Source: Scatosoma sp045654025
GTDB lineage: Bacteria > Bacillota > Clostridia > Christensenellales > Borkfalkiaceae
Length of the DNA stretch: 64,000 bases
NCBI GenBank assembly: GCA_045654025.1
Contig: JAZOMO010000031.1
Span: 1-64,000 of the forward strand
Direction of reading: 5' to 3'
The translations under genes were made by a program, and so were the position numbers. Shown here in pieces: positions 16,351-25,457 of the stretch. Position 1 is the stretch's first letter. Each line of letters opens with the position of its first letter. Below the pieces are notes generated by a model. The model made no database searches. It saw only the letters and a list, made by a program, of their open reading frames with translations, and was not told the DNA's origin.

Positions 16351-16536
16351 TTACCAGCTCGACTTGTGAACGCCGGGGATTTCCCCTTTGTATGCAAGAT
16401 TACGGAAGCAAATACGGCAAATACCGTACTTTCTCAAAACCGAGTGAGGTCTACCGCAAATGCTGCATCTCGTGTAAGCTCTCGTAGAGAACTTGGGCGT
16501 CTTTTGCTGTTTATTAATCATAGACTTCTTTGCCAT
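16351..16536 (-). CDS. rpsN: 30S ribosomal protein S14, zinc-binding type Z
   Basis: 61 residues with CSICGRPH and CRICFRNLAYKG, two CxxC pairs that bind zinc. Short form typical of Gram-positives. Confidence 0.97.
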   Translation of the reverse strand: MAKKSMINKQQKTPKFSTRAYTRCSICGRPHSVLRKYGICRICFRNLAYKGEIPGVHKSSW

Positions 16537-16548
16537 TGTCGTATCTCC

Positions 16549-17106
16549 TTACTTCTTGAAAGGCATACCGAGCGCTCTCAAAAGCTCTCTTGCCTCTTCG
16601 TCCGTGTTCGCGGTGGTGACGATTGCTACGTCCATACCTCTGATCTTTTCAACCTGATCGTACGTGATTTCGGGGAAGATCAGCTGTTCTTTCAAACCAA
16701 CCGAGTAGTTGCCGCGTCCATCGAACGCCTTATCGGGTACACCACGGAAGTCGCGGAGACGGGGAAGGGCGATGGATACGAACTTGTCGTAGAAGTTATA
16801 CATTCTTTCACCGCGAAGGGTTACCTTGATACCAACGGTCTGACCTTCACGAACCTTGAAGTTCGCAACGGACTTCTTAGCCTTCGTCAAGATAGGCTGC
16901 TGACCGGAAATCAACTTGATTTCGTTTTCGATGGTCTGGATGGACTTCGCGTTATCCTTGATGTCGCCAAGACCGGTGTTGATAACGATCTTCACCAATC
17001 TGGGGCACTGCATCACGGACGTGTAGCCGAATTTTTTCATAAGGTAAGGTACTACTTCTTTTTCGTACTTTTCCTTGACTCTGTTTTTATAAACTTTCTC
17101 TGCCAT
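16549..17106 (-). CDS. rplE: 50S ribosomal protein L5
   Basis: 185 residues; 5S rRNA binding. PRLVKIVINTGLGD, GQQPILTKAKKS and FDGRGNYSVGLKEQLIFPEI are characteristic. Confidence 0.98.
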   Translation of the reverse strand: MAEKVYKNRVKEKYEKEVVPYLMKKFGYTSVMQCPRLVKIVINTGLGDIKDNAKSIQTIENEIKLISGQQPILTKAKKSVANFKVREGQTVGIKVTLRGERMYNFYDKFVSIALPRLRDFRGVPDKAFDGRGNYSVGLKEQLIFPEITYDQVEKIRGMDVAIVTTANTDEEARELLRALGMPFKK

Positions 17107-17120
17107 ATTCGTCTACCTCA

Positions 17121-17540
17121 TTATTCCTTATCCGCAGTTTCAACGGTTTCTGCCTTAGCTGCGCGCTTTCTCGTTCTCTTCTTAGGTGCTTCTTCTACTG
17201 CAGCAGCGGCCTTAGCCGACTTCTTAGCAAACGCCTTATCAAGAACTGCGCCGCACTTACATACGCGGACCTTCTTCCCGTCAACTTCTGCATGCTTAAC
17301 GCGGGTAGCCTTACCACAGGTAGGGCATACAACCATAACGTTGGAGGCATCGATGGGACCGGGTTTGGAAACGATTTCGCTCGTTTCGTTAGCTTTTCTT
17401 GCTCTCTGGTGTTTCTTCTGAATACGAACACCTTCTACAACTACCGTATTTGCTTTGGGGGACGTGGCAAGGACTTTTCCCTGTACGCCTTTATCTTTAC
17501 CGGCAATTACAAGTACGTTATCATTTACTTTTACGTTCAT
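17121..17540 (-). CDS. rplX: 50S ribosomal protein L24 with C-terminal tail
   Basis: 139 residues against about 102-110 usually. The KOW domain (DNVLVIAGKDKGVQGKVL) is at the N terminus and a CPTCGK...CKCG zinc-ribbon-like pair follows. The last ~35 residues are Lys/Ala/Arg rich (KKRTRKRAAKAE) and look like an added disordered basic tail. ATG 17540 (MNVKVNDNV) chosen over the upstream in-frame start. Confidence 0.96.
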   Translation of the reverse strand: MNVKVNDNVLVIAGKDKGVQGKVLATSPKANTVVVEGVRIQKKHQRARKANETSEIVSKPGPIDASNVMVVCPTCGKATRVKHAEVDGKKVRVCKCGAVLDKAFAKKSAKAAAAVEEAPKKRTRKRAAKAETVETADKE

Positions 17541-17558
17541 TGTTTTAGTCCTCCTCAA

Positions 17559-17927
17559 TTACAGCACTTCCGGAGCAAGGGAGATAATCTTCATGTAGTC
17601 CTTATCTCTCAATTCTCTTGCAACCGGCCCAAAGATACGCGTACCTTTAGGTTGCTTCTGGTTATCGATAATAACCGCTGCGTTTTCGTCAAATTTAACG
17701 TACGTACCGTCCGCACGACGAACGCCCTGCGCGCTTCTTACGATAACAGCCTTAACGACGTCACCCTTCTTCACTGCGCCACCGGGAGTAGCCGCCTTAA
17801 CGGAAGCCACGATTACATCGCCGATGTTGCCCGATCTACGGAAGGAGCCGCCTAATACTCTAATACACATAAGCTCTTTTGCACCGCTGTTGTCAGCTGC
17901 TTTGAGCCTGCTCTGAGGTTGTATCAT
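17559..17927 (-). CDS. rplN: 50S ribosomal protein L14
   Basis: 122 residues: MIQPQSRLKAADNSGAKELM at the start, and GTRIFGPVARELRDKDYMKI at the end. Full length. Confidence 0.98.
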   Translation of the reverse strand: MIQPQSRLKAADNSGAKELMCIRVLGGSFRRSGNIGDVIVASVKAATPGGAVKKGDVVKAVIVRSAQGVRRADGTYVKFDENAAVIIDNQKQPKGTRIFGPVARELRDKDYMKIISLAPEVL

Positions 17928-17946
17928 AACTCTTTCTCTCCTTTAA

Positions 17947-18201
17947 TTACTTAGCCTTCTCAACGATTTCCGCTACGCGCCAGTTTTTATCCTTGCTGAG
18001 CTTTCTCGTTTCGACGATACGAACCTTATCACCAATGCCGCACTCGTTGTTTTCGTCGTGCGCCTTGATGCGTTTGGTCTTAGTAATGGTTTTCTTGTAA
18101 AGGGGGTGCTTGCTCTTATCGGTGATTTCCACAACAACGGTTTTGTCCATTTTGTCGGAAATTACAAGACCTACTCTTTCTTTTCTAAGATTTCTTTCCA
18201 T
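17947..18201 (-). CDS. rpsQ: 30S ribosomal protein S17
   Basis: 84 residues: RKERVGLVISDKMDKTVVVE. I start at ATG 18201, 8 nt after GGAGG that overlaps the rpmC stop; an upstream in-frame ATG is possible. Confidence 0.96.
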   Translation of the reverse strand: MERNLRKERVGLVISDKMDKTVVVEITDKSKHPLYKKTITKTKRIKAHDENNECGIGDKVRIVETRKLSKDKNWRVAEIVEKAK

Positions 18202-18215
18202 GTTCTTGTCCTCCA

Positions 18216-18410
18216 TTACGCCTTGAGCTCTCTCGCACGGATTTCCGTGTTCACGCGAGCGATGTTTCTCTTGCAGTTTCTGATGGAAACGGGGCTTTCA
18301 AGCTGACCGGAAGCCTGACGGAAACGAAGGTTGAAAAGTTCGCTCTTAAGCTCAGCAAGCTTTGCAACGAGTTCTTCACTCGTCATTTCTTTAATTGCTT
18401 TCATTTTCAT
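18216..18410 (-). CDS. rpmC: 50S ribosomal protein L29
   Basis: 64 residues, a helical hairpin at the exit tunnel (MTSEELVAKLAELKSELFNL). Its ATG overlaps the rplP stop (TAATG), so the two are translationally coupled. Confidence 0.96.
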   Translation of the reverse strand: MKMKAIKEMTSEELVAKLAELKSELFNLRFRQASGQLESPVSIRNCKRNIARVNTEIRARELKA

Positions 18411-18850
18411 TATTGTTCACCGCCTTCTGCCTTCTCTTCGAGGTCGGACTTCTTCACAAACTTGCACTTAACGGGCAACTTGTGGGAAGCCAATCTCATA
18501 GCTTCTCTTGCTACGTCTTCGCTAACACCAGCCATTTCGAACATTACGCGGCCGGGTTTAACAACTGCTACCCAGTATTCTACCGAACCCTTACCGGAAC
18601 CCATACGAGTTTCAGCAGGCTTCTTGGTGATGGGCTTGTGGGGGAAGATGTCGATCCATACTTTACCACCACGCTTGATGAATCTGGTCATTGCGATACG
18701 GGCTGCTTCGACCTGGTTGGATTTGATCCAGCCGAGTTCTTCGGAAACCAAGCCGTATTCGCCGTATGCTACCTTATTACCTTTCGTAGCCTTACCCTTC
18801 ATCGTACCACGATGCTGTCTACGTCTTTTTACTCTCTTAGGAATTAACAT
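18410..18850 (-). CDS. rplP: 50S ribosomal protein L16
   Basis: 146 residues: MLIPKRVKRRRQHRG, and RMGSGKGSVEYWVAVVKPGR. Overlaps rpsC by one base and rpmC by one base. Confidence 0.98.
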   Translation of the reverse strand: MLIPKRVKRRRQHRGTMKGKATKGNKVAYGEYGLVSEELGWIKSNQVEAARIAMTRFIKRGGKVWIDIFPHKPITKKPAETRMGSGKGSVEYWVAVVKPGRVMFEMAGVSEDVAREAMRLASHKLPVKCKFVKKSDLEEKAEGGEQ

Positions 18851-19518
18851 TACAGTTCGCCTCCTTCCGTAGCGGTTTTCTTAGCCGCTTTGATGACTTC
18901 GCCCTTGTAAATCCAGCACTTAACGCCGATCATACCGAACGTCGTGTGCGCTTCTGCAAAGCCGTAATCGATGTCAGCACGCAAAGTCTGAAGAGGAATA
19001 GAACCTTCGTGGTACTGTTCGCTTCTTGCGATTTCTGCGCCGTCAAGACGACCGCTGACCATCATTTTGATACCCTTGCAGCCAGCTCTCATAGAACGGC
19101 CGATAGCCTGCTTCATACAACGACGGAAAGACATACGCTTTTCAAGCTGAGCTGCAACACCTTCAGCAACAAGCTGAGCGTCGCAATCAGGCTTTCTAAC
19201 TTCCGTGATGTTGATGCTTACCATCTTACCATTCGTAAGCTTAGCAAGGTCTTTTTTGATGATTTCTACTTCTGCGCCAGCCTTACCGATGATAACGCCA
19301 GGGCGAGCCGTGTGAACGGTGATCGCGATTTTGTTCGCAGCGCGTTCAATCATGATCTTGCTGATTGCTGCTGCATAGTACTTCTTCTTCAAGAAGGTAC
19401 GAATAACGTTATCTTCTTTGAGGAATTTGGAGAACTGCTTTTTATCTGCATACCACTGGGTGTTCCAGCCGCTGATAACACCGACTCTGAGGCCGTGAGG
19501 ATTAACTTTCTGTCCCAT
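18850..19518 (-). CDS. rpsC: 30S ribosomal protein S3
   Basis: 222 residues. N-terminal MGQKVNPHGLRVGVISGWNT, a KH domain (RPGVIIGKAGAEVEIIKKDL) and the C-terminal domain through YGFAEAHTTFGMIGVK. One-base overlaps on both sides. Confidence 0.98.
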   Translation of the reverse strand: MGQKVNPHGLRVGVISGWNTQWYADKKQFSKFLKEDNVIRTFLKKKYYAAAISKIMIERAANKIAITVHTARPGVIIGKAGAEVEIIKKDLAKLTNGKMVSINITEVRKPDCDAQLVAEGVAAQLEKRMSFRRCMKQAIGRSMRAGCKGIKMMVSGRLDGAEIARSEQYHEGSIPLQTLRADIDYGFAEAHTTFGMIGVKCWIYKGEVIKAAKKTATEGGEL

Positions 19519-19919
19519 TATACTTCTCCTTCCAATTTTTTAACGTCCAAAATTACGGTAATGTGGCTCGTTCTCTTCAAGATCGCGTGGCCTCTACCCT
19601 TAGATACGGGCTGCATTCTCTTCAGCATCTGACCGCCGTCTGCAAAACATTCTGCAACGTAGAGGTCATTCTTGTCCATACCCATGTTGTGTTCAGCGTT
19701 TGCTGCTGCAGACATAAGAACTTTCTTAACTGCAAGCGCGCTGCCGTTTACGCTGTAATCGAGAATTGCTTTCGCTTCTCTGTAGCTCTTCCCGCGAATC
19801 AAAGCAAGAACCGTTCTTACTTTGTAAGGGGAAACTCTGACGTACTTAGCAATTGCGTGGGGGCGCTTTTCTTTGTTTTCAGCAACCCTAGCCGCTTTTT
19901 TATTCATATTCGTTGCCAT
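19518..19919 (-). CDS. rplV: 50S ribosomal protein L22
   Basis: 133 residues: AKYVRVSPYKVRTVLALIRG and the tunnel-lining loop MQPVSKGRGHAILKRTSHIT. Slightly extended at the N terminus by about 20 basic residues. Confidence 0.97.
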   Translation of the reverse strand: MATNMNKKAARVAENKEKRPHAIAKYVRVSPYKVRTVLALIRGKSYREAKAILDYSVNGSALAVKKVLMSAAANAEHNMGMDKNDLYVAECFADGGQMLKRMQPVSKGRGHAILKRTSHITVILDVKKLEGEV

Positions 19920-19933
19920 TTCTTTATTTCTCC

Positions 19934-20209
19934 TTATTTCGCCTTCGTGGTTTTCGCCGCGTGACCGTGGAACGTTCTGGTAGGAGCGAATTCACCAAGC
20001 TTATGCCCGATCATATCTTCCGTTACATATACGGGAACGTGCTTACGACCGTCGTATACTGCAATCGTATGACCTACGAAATCGGGGAAGATCGTGGATG
20101 CTCTCGACCAAGTTTTGAGAACTTTCTTTTCATTTGCGTCGTTCATAGCCTGAATTCTGCTCAAGAGCTTTGCTTCGACGTAAGGTCCTTTCTTAATGCT
20201 TCTAGACAT
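19934..20209 (-). CDS. rpsS: 30S ribosomal protein S19
   Basis: 91 residues: MSRSIKKGPYVEAKLL and GHKLGEFAPTRTFHGHA. Confidence 0.98.
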   Translation of the reverse strand: MSRSIKKGPYVEAKLLSRIQAMNDANEKKVLKTWSRASTIFPDFVGHTIAVYDGRKHVPVYVTEDMIGHKLGEFAPTRTFHGHAAKTTKAK

Positions 20210-20224
20210 TTTCTACTCCTCCGA

Positions 20225-21055
20225 TTAGTTGATTCTCTTAAGAATGAACTTATTGGTTGCATTCTTCTTCTTTCTGGTCTTGTAGCCAAGAGCAGGTTTG
20301 CCCCAAGGCGTCATAGGACCAGCGTGACCGATAGGCGACTTACCTTCACCACCACCGTGAGGGTGATCTACAGGGTTCATAACCGAACCACGTACTTCAG
20401 GTCTAAGACCAAGGTATCTTGCCTTACCTGCCTTACCAAGGGAAACGAGTTCGTGGTCTACGTTGCCAACCTGACCGATGGTCGCACGGCACTTCAAGAG
20501 AACGTATCTCATTTCGCCAGAAGGCATTCTCAAGGTCGCATACTTGCCTTCGTTTGCCATGATCTGCGCGGAAATACCAGCAGATCTTGCGATTTGACCA
20601 CCCTTGCCAGGGGTCAATTCGATGTTGTGTACCATCGTACCTACGGGGATGTTTTCAAGGGGAAGTGCGTTACCTACCTTGATGTCCGCGTTAGGACCGC
20701 TCATAACCTTGTCGCCTACGTTCAAACCAACAGGCGCGAGGATGTAAGCCTTTACACCATCTGCATAGCAGATGAGGGCGATGTGCGCGCTTCTGTTAGG
20801 GTCATACTGAATAGCCTTAACAGTTGCAGGGATATCGTCTCTCAATCTCTTGAAGTCGATGATACGGTACTTTCTTCTGTTGCCACCGCCGATGTGACGG
20901 GTGGTGATTCTACCCAAGTTGTTGCGACCGCCGCTGTGACGCTGATCGTGCATCAACGCTCTGACGGGCTTGCTGCCCTTCGTCAAATCGTCATTCGTAA
21001 GAACGGTGACGAAACGGCGACCGGCGGAAGTCGGTTTATAAGATTTAATAGCCAT
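20225..21055 (-). CDS. rplB: 50S ribosomal protein L2
   Basis: 276 residues, full length. The peptidyl-transferase-proximal segment VMNPVDHPHGGGEGKSPIGH with its conserved histidine is intact. Confidence 0.98.
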   Translation of the reverse strand: MAIKSYKPTSAGRRFVTVLTNDDLTKGSKPVRALMHDQRHSGGRNNLGRITTRHIGGGNRRKYRIIDFKRLRDDIPATVKAIQYDPNRSAHIALICYADGVKAYILAPVGLNVGDKVMSGPNADIKVGNALPLENIPVGTMVHNIELTPGKGGQIARSAGISAQIMANEGKYATLRMPSGEMRYVLLKCRATIGQVGNVDHELVSLGKAGKARYLGLRPEVRGSVMNPVDHPHGGGEGKSPIGHAGPMTPWGKPALGYKTRKKKNATNKFILKRIN

Positions 21056-21074
21056 TTTTCTTGTTCCTCCCGGA

Positions 21075-21365
21075 TTAGCTCAATGCGTCGAAGAATTCGA
21101 TGGTCTTGCTGTCTTCAGCAAGCTTCACGATTGCCTTTTTACGGTCAGGGGTGTACCCTTCGTGTCTGCCCATTCTCTTCAACTTACCCTTGCAGGTAAC
21201 CGTGTTTACGGATGCAACCTTAACACCGAAGATGCTCTCGATTGCCAACTTGATTTGCGTCTTGTTAGCGTCCTTCTTTACGTAGAACGTATAGGTCTTG
21301 GACGCGATGCCGTCATAACCCTTTTCGGTAAGGACGGGCTTAATGATGATATCTTCTGCAAACAT
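21075..21365 (-). CDS. rplW: 50S ribosomal protein L23
   Basis: 96 residues: DIIIKPVLTEKGYDGIASKT. Exit-tunnel docking site for trigger factor and SRP. Overlaps rplD by one base. Confidence 0.97.
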   Translation of the reverse strand: MFAEDIIIKPVLTEKGYDGIASKTYTFYVKKDANKTQIKLAIESIFGVKVASVNTVTCKGKLKRMGRHEGYTPDRKKAIVKLAEDSKTIEFFDALS

Positions 21366-21988
21366 TACGCGTTAACCTCCTGGATTTTTTCCACAGCAGC
21401 CTTCGTCATAACGACCTTGTTGTATTTAACAACTTCGTAGGTGCTGAGCTGTGCGAGGGGCAACGTTTCCATCGTAGGGATGTTTGCCGCTGCGCGGATT
21501 ACGTTTACGTCGTCGTTGTCCATTACCACCAAAGCAGTCTTGTTCAAACCAAGCGCTTTCTGGAACGCTACCATTTCCTTCGTCTTAGGTGCGGATACGG
21601 TCAATTCGTCGATTACGATGAATTCGCCGTCAGCAACCTTCTTGGAAAGTGCGGAGTAAAGAGCAACTTTCTTCGCCGTTGCGTTCATCTTCTTGGAGAA
21701 GTCACGGGACTTGGGAGCGAACACAACGCCGCCCTTGATCCACTGAGGAGCGCGGATGGAGCCCTGACGAGCGCGACCCGTACCCTTCTGACGCCAAGGC
21801 TTAATACCGCCGCCGCGTACTTCGCTTCTGGTGAGGGTGGATTTGGTACCCTGTCTTTCGTTAGCAAGACGGGTAACGACTGCCTGATGAATAACTGCTT
21901 CCTTGTATTCAACACCGAACACGCAATCGCAAAGTTCCATGGTGCCTACTTCGGAGCCTTTCATGTTATATACTTTAATCGTAGCCAT
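21365..21988 (-). CDS. rplD: 50S ribosomal protein L4
   Basis: 207 residues. RGGGIKPWRQKGTGRARQGS is the conserved tunnel loop. L4 autoregulates the S10 operon in Escherichia coli; the leader at 23.0-23.3 kb is a candidate target here, unproven. Confidence 0.97.
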   Translation of the reverse strand: MATIKVYNMKGSEVGTMELCDCVFGVEYKEAVIHQAVVTRLANERQGTKSTLTRSEVRGGGIKPWRQKGTGRARQGSIRAPQWIKGGVVFAPKSRDFSKKMNATAKKVALYSALSKKVADGEFIVIDELTVSAPKTKEMVAFQKALGLNKTALVVMDNDDVNVIRAAANIPTMETLPLAQLSTYEVVKYNKVVMTKAAVEKIQEVNA

Positions 21989-22003
21989 GTCTGTTCACTC
22001 TCC

Positions 22004-22639
22004 TTATTTGCTCTTAACGCTGTTCTTAATCGTAACAACGCTGCCCTTAGGTCCGGGGATCGCGCCCTTGATGAGGATTGCGTTTCTTGCCAAATCAACC
22101 TTAACAACTTCAAGGTTCTGGATGGTAACGTTTTCCACACCGTACTGACCTGCGAGGTGCTTATGCTTAAATACTCTCGAAGGGGAGCTGATAGGACCCA
22201 TAGAACCGGGTTCTCTGTGCACAGGACCCGTACCGTGAGTCATCTTCAAGCGGTGCTGATTCCATCTCTTAATAACACCCGTGAAACCGTGACCCTTCGT
22301 TACACCCGATACGTCTACCTTTTCGCCAGCCGCGAAAACGTCAGCCTTCAGCTCGTCGCCAACGTTGAACGTTTCTGCGTTGTCTACTCTCACTTCTTTC
22401 AAAACCTTGTGGGGTTTTACGCCAGCCTTCTTGAATTGACCAAGTTCAGGCTTCGTCAATGCCTTTTCGCTTACTTCGATAAAACCGAGCTTCAACGCAG
22501 CATAGCCGTCGTTTTCAACCGTCTTTACCTGTACTACGGGGCAAGGACCTGCTTCCACTACCGTTACGGGAATCACTTTCCCGTCTTCCGTAAAGATTTG
22601 GGTCATCCCAACTTTACGACCGATGATTGCTTTATTCAT
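22004..22639 (-). CDS. rplC: 50S ribosomal protein L3
   Basis: 211 residues: MNKAIIGRKVGMTQIFTEDG and GHGFTGVIKRWN, then HGTGPVHREPGSMG. The loop containing the conserved GQYG segment is present. It follows rpsJ after an unusually wide 105-nt gap. Confidence 0.98.
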   Translation of the reverse strand: MNKAIIGRKVGMTQIFTEDGKVIPVTVVEAGPCPVVQVKTVENDGYAALKLGFIEVSEKALTKPELGQFKKAGVKPHKVLKEVRVDNAETFNVGDELKADVFAAGEKVDVSGVTKGHGFTGVIKRWNQHRLKMTHGTGPVHREPGSMGPISSPSRVFKHKHLAGQYGVENVTIQNLEVVKVDLARNAILIKGAIPGPKGSVVTIKNSVKSK

Positions 22640-22744
22640 AGATAAAGTTCACTCCTTAAAAATTTTTTATTTCTCGAATACCTTGAAAAGTATTTCTCGG
22701 CAAATTGTAAGCTGTCAAGCTTCAAACTTAACAGATTGTCGCGA
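22640..22744 (-). other. 105-nt gap between rpsJ and rplC
   Basis: Holds a small hairpin (AATAC / GTATT around TTTTCAAG) and the rplC RBS AAGGAG. A TTGACA is present but has no acceptable -10 at the right distance, so I do not call a promoter. Confidence 0.4.
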
Positions 22745-23044
22745 TTAGAGCTTGATTTTGATGTCCACGCCTGCGGGCAAGTGGATGGAGTCAAGCAACT
22801 TCGCGTTGGGGGAATAGATATCGATGATTCTCTTGTACGTTCTCATTTCGAACTGTTCGCGCGAATCTTTATATTTATGAGGGGAACGAAGGATGGTAAC
22901 GATTTCTCTTTCGGTAGGAAGGGGAATCGGACCGGAAATTTTCGCGCCGCTCTTCTTCATCGTTTCAACGATACGGGTTGCCGCTTCGTCAACGAGTTCG
23001 TGATCGTATGCTGCCAACTTGATTCTGATTTTCTGTACTGCCAT
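22745..23044 (-). CDS. rpsJ: 30S ribosomal protein S10
   Basis: 99 residues; head protein and NusB partner in antitermination. KIRIKLAAYDHELVDEAATR and GPIPLPTEREIVTILRSPHK are typical. First gene of the cluster, RBS AAAGGAG. Confidence 0.98.
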   Translation of the reverse strand: MAVQKIRIKLAAYDHELVDEAATRIVETMKKSGAKISGPIPLPTEREIVTILRSPHKYKDSREQFEMRTYKRIIDIYSPNAKLLDSIHLPAGVDIKIKL

Positions 23045-23288
23045 TTTTGTTTCTCCTTTAAGCTTTATACTAACTATTTTTTTACTTCCGTCAACTCATC
23101 CGTGTGTATCGAGGTATTTACAAAATAAAAACACTCTTTTCCCGAGCGTTCATCGTAAAGCCCTCGGTTAGTCGCAGAGGTCGAGCCTCCACTATTGTCA
23201 GTAGAAATTACCTGTCGAAACGGCTTTTGTTTCGAAGTTTCAGCAACTTCCTACCTCAACCCATATACATACGCATACTTACGCAAGC
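23045..23288 (-). promoter_or_regulatory. 5' leader of the S10 cluster
   Basis: About 245 nt with no supported ORF between the promoter and rpsJ. Features in transcript sense are GAGG-CTCGA-CCTC (23177-23189) and a long-loop stem CCGAG...CTCGG (23142-23167) followed within ten bases by a U-rich run, which could act as an attenuator. The ligand, if any, is unknown. Confidence 0.4.
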
Positions 23289-23294
23289 TAAACT

Positions 23295-23323
23295 ATAATA
23301 ACAAATATTTTAACCCATGTCAA
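23295..23323 (-). promoter_or_regulatory. Promoter of the S10 ribosomal cluster
   Basis: TTGACA (23318-23323), 17-bp spacer, TATTAT (23295-23300). The remaining 23324-23420 is A/T-rich and holds no gene. Confidence 0.85.
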
Positions 23324-23420
23324 CAATTTTACAGGGATTTTTCAAAAAAATTAAAAAAAAATTTTTCACGCACATACGTAGACACGCACATATATTATAT
23401 TATAGACGCACGCGCGCAAG

Positions 23421-23458
23421 AAAACAAGCGGTTTCCCTCCAAGGAAACCGCTTGTTTT
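23421..23458 (-). terminator. Terminator of typA
   Basis: CAAGCGGTTTCC / GGAAACCGCTTG, a perfect 12-bp stem with a 6-nt loop, followed by TTTTCTTG on the minus strand. Confidence 0.9.
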
Positions 23459-23485
23459 GATGCTCATATCAGCATTTTGCAACAA

Positions 23486-25315
23486 TTAGCCGTTTTTCTT
23501 TTCTCTAAATCTTGCCTTTGCGCGAAGCTCGCTATCCAAAATACGCTTGCGAATACGCAAGGATTTCGGGGTGACTTCCAAAAGCTCGTCGTCAGCGATA
23601 AATTCCAAACACTCCTCAAGGCTCATTCTGCTAACGGGAACGAGCGTCAAAGCATCGTCACTTCCCGAAGAACGGGTGTTGGTCAAATGCTTGGTCTTAC
23701 AAACGTTTACGTTGATGTCGTCGGAAAGGTTGGTATAACCAACGACCATGCCTTCATACACGGGCGTGCCAGGGGTGACAAACAGCGTACCTCTGCCCTG
23801 CGCGTTAAACAAGCCGTAGGTGACCGCTTCGCCCGTTTCAAACGCAACCAAAGAGCCGGTGCTTCTTCTCTGCATATCCCCCTTATAGGGTTCATACGCG
23901 AAGAAAATCGTATTCATGATACCTTGACCCTTGGTATCTGTCAAAAATTCACTCTTGTACCCAAACAAACCACGGGAAGGTACGATAAATTCAAGGCGCA
24001 TTCTCTCGCCCACCGCCGTCATCTGCAACAGCATACCCTTACGGTTACCCATCGCAGCAAACACGGGACCAGTCATATCTTCGGGAACGTCTGCAACGAA
24101 GCGTTCCATCGGCTCGTGACGAACGCCGTCAATGTCTTTATACAGCACCTTGGGCGTGGAAACCTGGAATTCATAGCCCTCGCGGCGCATCGTTTCAATC
24201 AAGATAGAAAGGTGCATTTCCCCTCTGCCGCAAACTCGGAAGCTGTCCGCATAGTCGGTATCGTTGACACGCAAGGATACGTCACGAAGCAATTCCTTAT
24301 ACAATCTATCACGCAGCTGACGAGTGGTGACGAATTTCCCTTCCTTGCCCGCAAACGGGCTATCGTTGACGGAGAAGGTCATCTCTACCGTAGGTTCTTC
24401 AATCTTTACGAACTGCACGGGCTCTACCTTCGAGGGCTCGCAAACGGTGTCCCCGATATTCAAGCCGTCAATCCCAGAAAAGACGACGATATCCCCTGCC
24501 TGCGCCTCCGCAACGGGAGTACGCTCCAACCCCTCAATCTGGTACAGATTGACGATACGGCAGTTGGTACGAACTTTGTTGTCTAAGAAGTTGCAAATAC
24601 TGACAGGCTCGTTCGCGCGAATACGTCCACGTTCAATTCTACCGATACCGATTCTACCCACAAATTCGTTGTAGTCGATACACGAAACCAAGAGCTGACC
24701 AGCGCCGTCCACGTCCACGTCCATCGGGGGAATCGTTTCGATAATCGTTTCAAACAAAGCAGACAAGTCCTCACCCTGCTTGTCCGGCGTCAGCGAAGAA
24801 GTACCCTGTCTACCACAGCAGTAGACGATGGGACTTTCCAGCTGTTCGTCGGTCGCATCCAGCTCCATCATCAGCAGTTGCATTTCCTCGACAACCTCGT
24901 CGATACGAGCATCCGGACGGTCCACCTTGTTGATGACGATAATCAGCTTTAAGCCAAGCTCTAAAGCCTTTTGCATAACGAAACGGGTCTGCGGCAAAGG
25001 TCCTTCCGCAGCGTCCACCAAAATCAAAGCGCCGTTTACCATCTTAAGTACACGCTCTACCTCGCCCGAGAAGTCTGCGTGCCCCGGGGTATCGACGATG
25101 TTAATCTTCACGTCCCCCCATCTTGCGGAAGTGTTTTTCGCAAGAATGGTAATCCCACGCTCTCTTTCCAAATCACCAGAGTCCATGACTCTGTCCTGCA
25201 CCTGCTGGTTTTCACGGAATACGCCGCCCTGCGCCAACATCTCGTTGACCAGCGTGGTTTTACCATGGTCAACGTGCGCGATGATGGCAACGTTTCTCAA
25301 ATCATTTCTAATCAT
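23486..25315 (-). CDS. typA: Ribosome-associated GTPase TypA/BipA
   Basis: 609 residues, full length. G1 AHVDHGKTTLVNEML, G3 DTPGHADFSGEVER and G4 INKVDRPDAR are present, then EF-G-like domains and the TypA-specific C-terminal domain. It assists large-subunit assembly under stress. Its own promoter and terminator make it monocistronic. Confidence 0.97.
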   Translation of the reverse strand: MIRNDLRNVAIIAHVDHGKTTLVNEMLAQGGVFRENQQVQDRVMDSGDLERERGITILAKNTSARWGDVKINIVDTPGHADFSGEVERVLKMVNGALILVDAAEGPLPQTRFVMQKALELGLKLIIVINKVDRPDARIDEVVEEMQLLMMELDATDEQLESPIVYCCGRQGTSSLTPDKQGEDLSALFETIIETIPPMDVDVDGAGQLLVSCIDYNEFVGRIGIGRIERGRIRANEPVSICNFLDNKVRTNCRIVNLYQIEGLERTPVAEAQAGDIVVFSGIDGLNIGDTVCEPSKVEPVQFVKIEEPTVEMTFSVNDSPFAGKEGKFVTTRQLRDRLYKELLRDVSLRVNDTDYADSFRVCGRGEMHLSILIETMRREGYEFQVSTPKVLYKDIDGVRHEPMERFVADVPEDMTGPVFAAMGNRKGMLLQMTAVGERMRLEFIVPSRGLFGYKSEFLTDTKGQGIMNTIFFAYEPYKGDMQRRSTGSLVAFETGEAVTYGLFNAQGRGTLFVTPGTPVYEGMVVGYTNLSDDINVNVCKTKHLTNTRSSGSDDALTLVPVSRMSLEECLEFIADDELLEVTPKSLRIRKRILDSELRAKARFREKKNG

Positions 25316-25356
25316 AACTTCGCTACTTGCTCCTTCGTAAACTTTTTAACGGCAAT

Positions 25357-25385
25357 ATTGTAATACATTTTGCAGGAAAATACAA
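25357..25385 (-). promoter_or_regulatory. Promoter of typA
   Basis: TTGTAT (25380-25385), 17-bp spacer, TACAAT (25357-25362), about 40 nt before the typA start. Confidence 0.65.
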
Positions 25386-25423
25386 GGATTTTACAGCAAA
25401 ATCATCGAAATTTTTTAATAAAA

Positions 25424-25455
25424 TTAAAAAAACGCCTGCGTTTGCAAGCGTTTTT
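25424..25455 (-). terminator. Terminator of thyA-folA operon
   Basis: AACGCTTGC-AAAC-GCAGGCGTT (one G-T pair) followed by TTTTTAATTTT, immediately after the folA stop. Confidence 0.85.
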
Positions 25456-25457
25456 CA

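Noticed and set aside
14269..17421. 1050-codon plus-strand open frame
   Set aside because: It is antisense to seven ribosomal protein genes; it arises because the reverse of their codon usage lacks stops, and has no RBS or recognisable domain.
19913..21199. 428-codon plus-strand open frame
   Set aside because: Antisense to rpsS, rplB and rplW; no support beyond length.
22640..22744. Second promoter before rplC
   Set aside because: TTGACA is present but the base positions 17 bp away (AAATAC) do not make a -10 box.
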